A stretch of 64,000 nt of DNA, from contig JAUPFP010000062.1 of NCBI GenBank assembly GCA_036925085.1, forward strand, positions 830,001-894,000, written 5' to 3'. A model generated the notes under the pieces. That model had not been told where the DNA came from, did not search any database, and saw only the letters and a list, made by a program, of their open reading frames with translations. The DNA comes from Brachycybe producta. Taxonomy: Eukaryota; Arthropoda; Diplopoda; Playtdesmida; Andrognathidae. The position numbers and the translations under genes were made by a program. Below, in pieces: positions 50,801 to 61,630 of this stretch (its first letter is position 1; each line of letters begins with the position of its first letter).

Positions 50801-53192
50801 ACCTTACACTTTGAAACATTAGACTTTGAAACATTAGACTTTGAAACATTAGACTTTGAAACATTAGACTTTGAAACATTAGACTTTGAAACATTAGACT
50901 TTGAAACATTATACTTTGAAACATTATACTTTGAAACATGAAACTTTGAAACATTAGTCTTTCCAACATTAGACTTTCAAACGTTAGACTTTCAAAGGTT
51001 AGACTTTCAAATGTTAGACTTTGAAACATTAGTCTTTTCAACATTAGACTTTCAAACGTTAGACTTTCAAACGTTAGACTTTGAAACATTATACTTTGAA
51101 ACATTATACTTTGAAACATGAGACTATGAAAAATTAGTCTTTTCAACATTAGACTTTCAAACGTTAGACTTTAAAACGTTAGACTTTCAAACGTTAGACT
51201 TTCAAAGGTTACACTTTCAAATGGTAGACTTTCAAACAATAGATTTTCAAACGTTAGACTTTCAAATGTTAGACTTTCAAACGTTAGACTTTCAAACGTT
51301 AGACTTTCAAACATTAGACTTTCAAACATTAGGCTTTCAAATGTTAGACTTTCAAATGTTAAACTTTCAAATTTTAGACTTTCAAACGTTAGGTTTTCAA
51401 ACGTTAGATTTTTAATTGTTAAACTTTCAAACATTAGACTTTCAAACATTAGACTTTCAATTATTAGATTTTCAAATGTTAGACTTTCAAACGTTAGATT
51501 TTCAAACGTTAGACTTTCAAACGTTAGACTTTCAAACGTTAGACTTTCAAATGTTAGACTTTCAAATTTTAGACTTTCAAAGGTTACACTTTCAAATGTT
51601 AGACTTTCAAATTTTTTCACTTTCAAACATTAGACTTTGAAAAACTAGACTTTGAAACATTAGACTTTGAAACATTAGACTTTGAAACATTAGACTTTGA
51701 AACATTAGAGTTTGAAACATTAGAATTTGAAACATTAGACTTTGAAACATTAGACTTTGAAACATGAGACTTTGAAACATTAGTCTTTCCAACATTAGAC
51801 TTTCAAACGTTAGACTTTCAAAGGTTAGACTTTCAAACGTTAGACTTTCAAACGTTAGACTTTCAAACGTTAGACTTTCAGATGTTAGACTTTCAAACGT
51901 TAGACTTTCAAATGTTAGACTTTCAAATGGTAGACTTTCAAACGTTAGATTTTCAAACGTTAGACTTTCAAATGTTAGACTTTCAAACGTTAGGCTTTCA
52001 AATGTTAGACTTTCAAATGTTAAACTTTCAAATTTTAGACTTTCAAACGTTAGGTTTTTAAACGTTAGATTTTTAATTGTTAAACTTTCAAACATTAGAC
52101 TTTCAATTATTAGATTTTCAAATGTTAGACTTTCAAACGTTAGATTTTCAAACGTTAGACTTTCAAACGTTAGACTTTCAAACGTTAGACTTTCAAATGT
52201 TAGACTTTCAAATTTTAGACTTTCAAAGGTTACACTTTCAAATGTTAGACTTTCAAATTTTTTCACTTTCAAACATTAGACTTTGAAAAACTAGACTTTG
52301 AAACATTAGACTTTGAAACATTAGACTTTGAAACATTAGAGTTTGAAACATTAGAATTTGAAACATTAGACTTTGAAACATTAGACTTTGAAACATGAGA
52401 CTTTGAAACATTAGTCTTTCCAACATTAGACTTTCAAACGTTAGACTTTCAAAGGTTAGACTTTCAAACGTTAGACTTTCAAACGTTAGACTTTCAAACG
52501 TTAGACTTTCAAATGTTAGACTTTCAAATGTTAGACTTTCAAATGTTAGACTTTCAAATGTTAGACTTTCAAATGTTAGACTTTCAAATGTTAGACTTTC
52601 AAATGTTAGACTTTCAAACGTTAGACTTTCTAACGTTAGACTTTCAAAAGTTAGGCTTTCAATTGTTAGACTTTCAAAAGTTAGGCTTTCAATTGTTAGA
52701 CTTTCAAATGTTAGACTTTCAAATGTTAGACTTTCAAATGTTAGACTTTCAAATGTTAGACTTTCAAATGTTAGACTTTCAAATGTTAGACTTTCAAATG
52801 TTAGACTTTCAAATGTTAGACTTTCAAATGTTAGACTTTCAAATGTTAGACTTTCAAAAGTTAGGCTTTCAATTGTTAGACTTTCAAAAGTTAGGCTTTC
52901 AATTGTTAGACTTTCAAACGTTAGACTTTCAAACGTTAGACTTTCAAACGTTAGACTTTCAAACGTTAGACTTTCAAAAGTTAGGCTTTCAATTGTTAAA
53001 CTTTCAAACGTTAGACTTTCAAAAGTTAGGCTTTCAAATGTTAGACTTTCAAATGTTAGACTTTCAAATGTTAGACTTTCAAAAGTTAGGCTTTCAATTG
53101 TTAGACTTTCAAAAGTTAGGCTTTCAATTGTTAGACTTTCAAATGTTAGACTTTCAAATGTTAGACTTTCAAATGTTAGACTTTCAAATGTT
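47899..53192. repeat. 5.27-kb higher-order repeat, copy 3
   Basis: Landmarks keep a 5,279-bp offset from copy 2 (5,294 bp after a unit gained in the G-type block near 50,820-50,940). It loses the match near 53,192, where copies 1 and 2 would be followed by a D-type section but copy 3 continues into more homogeneous array. Differences seen include CAATAG for CGTTAG near 51,238 and GACTATG for GACTTTG near 51,123. Confidence 0.92.
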
Positions 53193-54690
53193 AGACTTTC
53201 AAATGTTAGACTTTCAAATCTTAGACTTTCAAATGTTAGACTTTCAAATGTTAGACTTTCAAAAGTTAGGCTTTCAATTGTTAGAATTTCAAAAGTTAGG
53301 CTTTCAATTGTTAGACTTTCAAATGTTAGACTTTCAAATGTTAGACTTTCAAATGTTAGACTTTCAAATGTTAGACTTTCAAATGTTAGAATTTCAAAAG
53401 TTAGGCTTTCAATTGTTAGACTTTCAAATGTTAGACTTTCAAATGTTAGACTTTCAAATGTTAGACTTTCAAATTTTTTCACTTTCAAACATTAGACTTT
53501 GAAAAACTAGACTTTGAAACATTAGACTTTGAAACATTAGACTTTGAAACATTAGAGTTTGAAACATTAGAATTTGAAACATTAGACTTTGAAACATTAG
53601 ACTTTGAAACATGAGACTTTGAAACATTAGTCTTTCCAACATTAGACTTTCAAACGTTAGACTTTCAAAGGTTAGACTTTCAAACGTTAGACTTTCAAAC
53701 GTTAGACTTTCAAACGTTAGACTTTCAAATGTTAGACTTTCAAATGTTAGACTTTCAAATGTTAGACTTTCAAATGTTAGACTTTCAAATGTTAGACTTT
53801 CAAATGTTAGACTTTCAAATGTTAGACTTTCAAACGTTAGACTTTCTAACGTTAGACTTTCAAAAGTTAGGCTTTCAATTGTTAGACTTTCAAAAGTTAG
53901 GCTTTCAATTGTTAGACTTTCAAATGTTAGACTTTCAAATGTTAGACTTTCAAATGTTAGACTTTCAAATGTTAGACTTTCAAATGTTAGACTTATAAAT
54001 GTTAGACTTTCAAATGTTAGACTTTCAAATGTTAGACTTTCAAATGTTAGACTTTCAAATGTTAGACTTTCAAATGTTAGACTTTCAAAAGTTAGGCTTT
54101 CAATTGTTAGACTTTCAAAAGTTAGGCTTTCAATTGTTAGACTTTCAAACGTTAGACTTTCAAACGTTAGACTTTCAAACGTTAGACTTTCAAACGTTAG
54201 ACTTTCAAAAGTTAGGCTTTCAATTGTTAAACTTTCAAACGTTAAACTTTCAAAAGTTAGGCTTTCAAATGTTAGACTTTCAAATGTTAGACTTTCAAAT
54301 GTTAGACTTTCAAAAGTTAGGCTTTCAATTGTTAGACTTTCAAAAGTTAGGCTTTCAATTGTTAGACTTTCAAATGTTAGACTTTCAAATGTTAGACTTT
54401 CAAATGTTAGACTTTCAAATGTTAGACTTTCAAATGTTAGACTTTCAAATGTTAGACTTTCAAATGTTAGACTTTCAAATGTTAGACTTTCAAAAGTTAG
54501 GCTTTCAATTGTTAGAATTTCAAAAGTTAGGCTTTCAATTGTTAGACTTTCAAATGTTAGACTTTCAAATGTTAGACTTTCAAATGTTAGACTTTCAAAT
54601 GTTAGACTTTCAAATGTTAGAATTTCAAATGTTAGACTTTCAAACGTTATACTTTCAAACCTAAGACTTTCAAACGTTAGACTTTCAAAC
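52253..54690. repeat. Tandem duplication, period 1,216 bp
   Basis: A block beginning at a junction unit (about 52,260), with a G-type run, CG units, a TG run and GGC doublets, is repeated from about 53,474. Landmarks such as the first TG unit of the run (52,513 and 53,729) are 1,216 bp apart, that is 80 units of 15 bp plus one 16-bp junction. It overlaps the end of copy 3 of the 5.27-kb repeat, so this smaller duplication arose on top of the larger one. The second copy has single changes such as TATAAATG near 53,996. Confidence 0.88.
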
Positions 54691-56585
54691 ATTAGACTTT
54701 CAAATGTTAGACTTTTAAATTGTTAGACTTTCTAATGTTAAACTTTTTAACATTAGACTTTCAAATGTTAGAATTTCAAATGTTATACTTTCAAATGTTA
54801 GACTTTCAAATGTTAGACTTTTAAATTGTTAGACTTTCTAATGTTAAACTTTTAAACATTAGACTTTCAAATGTTAGAATTTCAAATGTTAGACTTTCAA
54901 ATTTTAGACTTTCAAAGGTTAAACTTTCAATTAGACTTTGAAACATTAGACTTTGAAACATTAGACTTTGAAACATTAGACTTTGAAACATTAGACTTTG
55001 AAACATTAGACTTTGAAACATTAGTCTTTCCAACATTAGACTTTCAAATGTTAGACTTTCAAAGGTTAGACTTTCAAAGGTTAGACTTTCAAAGGTTAGA
55101 CTTTCAAACATTAGACTTTCCAACATTCTTTCAAACGTTAGACTTTCAAATGTTAGACTTTCAAACATTAGATTTTTAATTGTTAAACTTTCAAACATTA
55201 GACTTTCAAACAATAGACTTTCAATTAATAGATTTTCAAATGTTGTAGTTTTAAACGTTAGATTTTCAAATGTTAGACTTTCAAACATTAGATTTTTAAT
55301 TGTTAAACTTTCAAACGTTAGACCTTCAAAAGTTAGGCTTTCAAACATTAGATTTTTAATTGTTAAACTTTCAAACGTTAGACCTTCAAAAGTTAGGCTT
55401 TCAAATGTTAGACTTTCAAATGTTAGACTTTCAAACGTTAGACTTTCAAACATTAGACTTTCAAACGTTAGACTTTCAAATGGTAGACTTTCAAAAGTTA
55501 GGCTTTCAATTGTTAGACTTTCAAACATTAGACTTTCTAACGTTAGACTTTCAAACGGTAGACTTTCAAAAGTTAGTCTTTCAATTGTTAGACTTTCAAA
55601 TGTTAGACTTTCAAATGTTAGACTTTCAAATGTTAGACTTTCAAATGTTAGACTTTCAAACGTTAGACTTTCAAACGTTAGACTTTCAAACATTAGTCTT
55701 TCAAACATAAGACTTTCAAACATTCGACTTTCAAACATTAGACTTTCAAAACTTAGACTTTCAAACATTAGACTTTCAATTATTAGATATTCAAATGTTA
55801 TACTTTCAAACATTAGATTTTCTAATGTTAGACTTTCAAATGTTAGACTTTCAAATGTTAGACTTTCAAATGTTAGACTTTCAAATGTTAGACTTTCAAT
55901 TGTTAGACTTTCAAGTGTTAGATTTTCAAACATTGGACTTTCAAACATTAGACTTTCAAACATTAGACTTTCAAACGTTAGACTTTCAAATGTTAGACTT
56001 TCAAACATTATATTTTTAATTGTTAAACTTTCAAACATTAGACTTTCAATTATTAGATTTTCAAATGTTATACTTTCAAAGTTTAGATTTTCAAATGTTG
56101 GACTTTCAAACATTAGATATTTAATTCTTAAACTTTCAAACGTTAGACTTTTAAACATTAGACTTTCAATTATTAGATTTTCAAATGCTATACTTTCAAA
56201 CATTAGATTTTCAAACATTAGACTTTCAAATGTTAGACTTTTAAACATTAGATTTTTAATTGTTAAACTTTCAAACATTAGACTTTGAAACATTAGACTT
56301 TCAAACATAAGACTTTCAAACATTAGACTTTCAAACATTAGAATTTCAATTATTAGATATTCAAATGTTATACTTTCAAACGTTAGATTTTCTAATGTTA
56401 GACTTTCAAACATTAGATTTTTAATTGTTAAACTTTCAAACGTTAGACTTTCAAACGTTAGGCTTTCAATTGTTAGACTTTCAAATGTTAGACTTTCAAA
56501 TGTTAGACTTTCAAATGTTAGACTTTCAAATGTTAGATTTTCAAATGTTAGACTTTCAAATGTTAGACTTTCAAATGTTAGACTT
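54650..56585. repeat. D-type array
   Basis: This is the same compound module as 36,286-38,130: CCTAAGAC landmark (about 54,659), TTTTAAATTG units, 12-bp unit near 54,928, G-type run of about six units, TTTCCAACA and TTTTTAATTG units. Two odd points are visible: a shortened unit at about 55,126 (CCAACATTCTTTC) and a local duplication of the TTTTTAATTG/GACCTTC pair near 55,290-55,390. No junction units occur until 56,591. Confidence 0.83.
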
Positions 56586-59230
56586 TCAAATTTTTTCACT
56601 TTCAAACATTAGACTTTGAAACACTAGACTTTGAAACACTAGTTTTTGAAACATTAGACTTTGAAACATTAGACTTTGAAACATTAGAGTTTGAAACATT
56701 AGACTTTGGAACATTAGATTATGAAACATTAGACTTTCAAACATTAGACTTTCAAACATTAGACTTTCAAACATTAGACTTTCAATTATTAGATTTTCAA
56801 ATGTTATACTTTCAAATGTTAGATTTTCTAATGTTAGACTTTCAAACATTAGATTTTTAATTGTTAAACTTTCAAACGTTAGACTTTCAAAAGTTAGACT
56901 TTCAAACGTTAGACTTTCAAACGTTAGACTATCAAACGTTAGACTTTCAAACGTTAGACTTTCAAACGTTAGACTTTCAAACGTTAGACTTTCAAACGTT
57001 AGACTTTCAAACGTTAGACTTTGAAACATTATACTTTGAAACATGAGACTTTGAAACATTAGTCTTTCCAACATTAGACTTTCAAACGTTAGACTTTCAA
57101 ACATTAGACTTTCAAAGGTTACACTTTCAAATGTTAGACTTTCAAATTTTTTCACTTTCAAACATTAGACTTTGAAACATTAGACTTTGAAACATTATAC
57201 TTTTAAACATGAGACTTTGAAACATTAGTCTTTCCAACTTTAGACTTTCAAACGTTAGACTTTCAAACGTTACTTTCAAACGTTAGACTTTCAAATGTTA
57301 TACTTTCAAATGTTATACTTTCAAATGGTAGACTTTCAAACGTTAGATTTTCAAACGTTAGACTTTCAAACGTTAGAATTTCAAACGTTAGACTTTCAAA
57401 CGTTAGACTTTCAAACATTAGACTTTCAAACATTAGACTTTCAAACATTAGACTTTCAAACGTTAGGCTTTCAAATGTTAGACTTTTAAATTGTTAGACT
57501 TTCTAACGTTACACTTTTAAACATTAGACTTTCAAATGTTAGACTTTCAAATGTTAAACATTCAAATTTTAGACTTTCAAATGTTAGACTTTCAAATGTT
57601 AGACTTTCAAATTTTTTCACTTTCAAACATTAGACTTTGAAACATTAGACTTTGAAACATTAGAGTTTGAAACATTAGACTTTGGAACATTAGATTATGA
57701 AACATTAGACTTTCAAACATTAGACTTTCAAATGTTAGACTTTCAAACATTAGATTTTTAATTGTTAAACTTTCAAACGTTAGACTTTCAAACGTTAGGC
57801 TTTCAATTGTTAGACTTTCAAATGTTAGACTTTCAAATGTTAGACTTTCAAATGTTAGACTTTCAAATGTTAGACTTTCAAATGTTAGACTTTCAAATGT
57901 TAGACTTTCAAATTTTTTCACTTTCAAACATTAGACTTTGAAACACTAGACTTTGAAACACTAGTTTTTGAAACATTAGACTTTGAAACATTAGACTTTG
58001 AAACATTAGAGTTTGAAACATTAGACTTTGGAACATTAGATTATGAAACATTAGACTTTCAAACATTAGACTTTCAAACATTAGACTTTCAAACATTAGA
58101 CTTTCAATTATTAGATTTTCAAATGTTATACTTTCAAATGTTAGATTTTCTAATGTTAGACTTTCAAACATTAGATTTTTAATTGTTAAACTTTCAAACG
58201 TTAGACTTTCAAAAGTTAGACTTTCAAACGTTAGACTTTCAAACGTTAGACTATCAAACGTTAGACTTTCAAACGTTAGACTTTCAAACGTTAGACTTTC
58301 AAACGTTAGACTTTCAAACGTTAGACTTTCAAACGTTAGACTTTGAAACATTATACTTTGAAACATGAGACTTTGAAACATTAGTCTTTCCAACATTAGA
58401 CTTTCAAACGTTAGACTTTCAAACATTAGACTTTCAAAGGTTACACTTTCAAATGTTAGACTTTCAAATTTTTTCACTTTCAAACATTAGACTTTGAAAC
58501 ATTAGACTTTGAAACATTATACTTTTAAACATGAGACTTTGAAACATTAGTCTTTCCAACTTTAGACTTTCAAACGTTAGACTTTCAAACGTTACTTTCA
58601 AACGTTAGACTTTCAAATGTTATACTTTCAAATGTTATACTTTCAAATGGTAGACTTTCAAACGTTAGATTTTCAAACGTTAGACTTTCAAACGTTAGAC
58701 TTTCAAACGTTAGACTTTCAAACGTTAGACTTTCAAACATTAGACTTTCAAACATTAGACTTTCAAACATTAGACTTTCAAACGTTAGGCTTTCAAATGT
58801 TAGACTTTTAAATTGTTAGACTTTCTAACGTTACACTTTTAAACATTAGACTTTCAAATGTTAGACTTTCAAATGTTAAACATTCAAATTTTAGACTTTC
58901 AAATGTTAGACTTTCAAATGTTAGACTTTCAAATTTTTTCACTTTCAAACATTAGACTTTGAAACATTAGACTTTGAAACATTAGAGTTTGAAACATTAG
59001 ACTTTGGAACATTAGATTATGAAACATTAGACTTTCAAACATTAGACTTTCAAATGTTAGACTTTGAAACATTAGATTTTTAATTGTTAAACTTTCAAAC
59101 ATTAGACTTTCAAACATTAGACTTTCAAACATTAGACTTTCAAACATTAGACTTTCAAACATTAGACTTTCAATTATTAGATTTTCAAATGTTATACTTT
59201 CAAATGTTAGATTTTCTAATGTTAGACTTT
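56586..59230. repeat. Tandem duplication, period 1,322 bp
   Basis: Junctions at about 56,591, 57,149 and 57,613 recur at 57,913, 58,468 and 58,934, and internal landmarks (TTTGGAACATTAG, GACTATC, TTTAAACATGAG, TTTTAAATTG) keep the same 1,322-bp offset. One visible difference is GAATTTC near 57,376 against GACTTTC in the second copy. After about 59,080 the second copy diverges from the first by gaining extra CA-type units. Confidence 0.9.
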
Positions 59231-60780
59231 CAAACATTAGATTTTTAATTGTTAAACTTTCAAACGTTAGACTTTCAAAAGTTAGACTTTCAAACGTTAG
59301 ACTTTCAAACGTTAGACTATCAAACGTTAGACTTTCAAACGTTAGACTTTCAAACGTTAGACTTTCAAACGTTAGACTTTCAAACGTTAGACTTTCAAAC
59401 GTTAGACTTTGAAACATTATACTTTCAAACATTAGACTTTCAAACGTTAGACTTTCAAACATTAGACTTTCAAAGGTTACACTTTCAAATGTTAGACTTT
59501 CAAATTTTTTCACTTTCAAACATTAGACTTTCAAACATTAGACTTTGAAACATTAGACTTTGAAACATTATACTTTTAAACATGAGACTTTGAAACATTA
59601 GTCTTTCCAACATTAGACTTTCAAACGTTAGACTTTCAAACGTTACTTTCAAACGTTAGACTTTCAAATGTTATACTTTCAAATGGTAGACTTTCAAACG
59701 TTAGATTTTCAAACGTTAGACTTTCAAACGTTAGACTTTCAAACATTAGACTTTCAAACGTTAGACTTTCAAACATTAGACTTTCAAACATTAGACTTTC
59801 AAACATTAGACTTTCAAACGTTAGGCTTTCAAATGTTAGACTTTTAAATTGTTAGACTTTCTAACGTTACACTTTTAAACATTAGACTTTCAAATGTTAG
59901 ACTTTCAAATGTTAAACATTCAAATTTTAGACTTTCAAAGGTTACTCTTTCAAATGTTAGACTTTCAAATTTTTTCACTTTCAAACCTTACACTTTGAAA
60001 CATTAGACTTTCAAACGTTAGACTTTGAAACATTATACTTTGAAACATTATACTTTGAAACATGAGACTTTGAAACATTAGTCTTTCCAACATTAGACTT
60101 TCAAACAGTAGACTTTCAAACGTTAGACTTTCAAACGTTAGACTTTCAAAGGTTACACTTTCAAATGTTAGACTTTCAAATTTTTTCACTTTCAAACATT
60201 AGACTTTGAAACATTAGACTTTGAAACATTAGACTTTGAAACATTATACTTTGAAACATGAGACTATGAAACATTAGTCTTTCCAACATTAGACTTTCAA
60301 ACGTTAGACTTTCAAACGTTAGACTTTCAAACGTTAGACTTTCAAACGTTAGACTTTCAAATGTTAGACTTTCAAATGTTAGACTTTCAAATGGTAGACT
60401 TTCAAACGTTAGATTTTCAAACGTTAGACTTTCAAATGTTAGACTTTCAAACGTTAGACTTTCAAACGTTAGACTTTCAAACATTAGACTTTCAAACGTT
60501 AGGCTTTCAAATGTTAGACTTTCAAATGTTAAACTTTCAAATTTTAGACTTTCAAACGTTAGGCTTTCAAACGTTAGATTTTTAATTGTTAAACTTTCAA
60601 ACATTAGACTTTCAAACATTAGACTTTCAATTATTAGATTTTCAAATGTTAGACTTTCAAACGTTAGATTTTCAAACGTTAGACTTTCAAACGTTAGACT
60701 TTCAAACGTTAGACTTTCAAATGTTAGACTTTCAAACATTAGACTTTCAAACGTTAGACTTTCAAACGTTAGACTTTCAA
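59230..60780. repeat. Junction-module array
   Basis: Junction units at about 59,507, 59,970 and 60,181 separate short modules with G-type blocks of two to five units. The patterns match parts of 28-33 kb and of the 2,349-bp repeat (for example the TTTTAAATTG, TTACTCTTTC and GACTATGAAAC landmarks). Near 60,010 a C-type unit sits inside a G-type block, and near 60,110 one unit has CAGTAG. Only satellite is present. Confidence 0.82.
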
Positions 60781-61630
60781 ACGTTAGACTTTCAAAAGTT
60801 AGGCTTTCAATTGTTAAACTTTCAAATGTTAGACTTTCAAAAGTTAGGCTTTCAAATGTTAGACTTTCAAATGTTAGACTTTCAAACGTTAGACTTTCAA
60901 ACGTTAGACTTTCAAACGTTAGACTTTCAAAAGTTAGGCTTTCAATTGTTAGACTTTCAAAAGTTAGGCTTTCAATTGTTAGACTTTCAAATGTTAGACT
61001 TTCAAATGTTAGACTTTCAAATGTTAGACTTTCAAATGTTAGACTTTCAAATGTTAGACTTTCAAATGTTAGACTTTCAAATGTTAGACTTTCAAATGTT
61101 AGACTTTCAAATGTTAGACTTTCAAATGTTAGACTTTCAAAAGTTAGGCTTTCAATTGTTAGGCTTTCAATTGTTAGACTTTCAATTGCTAGACTTTCAA
61201 ATGTTAGACTTTCAAATGTTAGACTTTCAAATGTTAGACTTTCAAATGTTAGACTTTCAAATGTTAGACTTTCAAATGTTAGACTTTCAAATGTTAGACT
61301 TTCAAATGTTAGACTTTCAAATGTTAGACTTTCAAATGTTAGACTTTCAAATGTTAGACTTTCAAATATTAGACTTTCAAAAGTTAGGCTTTCAATTGTT
61401 AGACTTTCAAAAGTTAGGCTTTCAATTGTTAGACTTTCAAATGTTAGACTTTCAAATGTTAGACTTTCAAATGTTAGACTTTCAAATGTTAGACTTTCAA
61501 ATGTTAGACTTTCAAATGTTAGACTTTCAAATGTTAGACTTTCAAATGTTAGACTTTCAAATGTTAGACTTTCAAATGTTAGACTTTCAAATGTTAGAAT
61601 TTCAAATGTTAGACTTTCAAACGTTAGACT
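60780..61630. repeat. Homogeneous TG-type array
   Basis: TG runs are separated by GGC doublets at about 60,920, 61,140 (an altered form with consecutive GGCTTTCAATTG units) and 61,380. An unoccupied counterpart of the LINE target lies at 60,854/60,855. It ends at the CCTAAGAC landmark near 61,636, as do the other homogeneous arrays. Confidence 0.9.
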
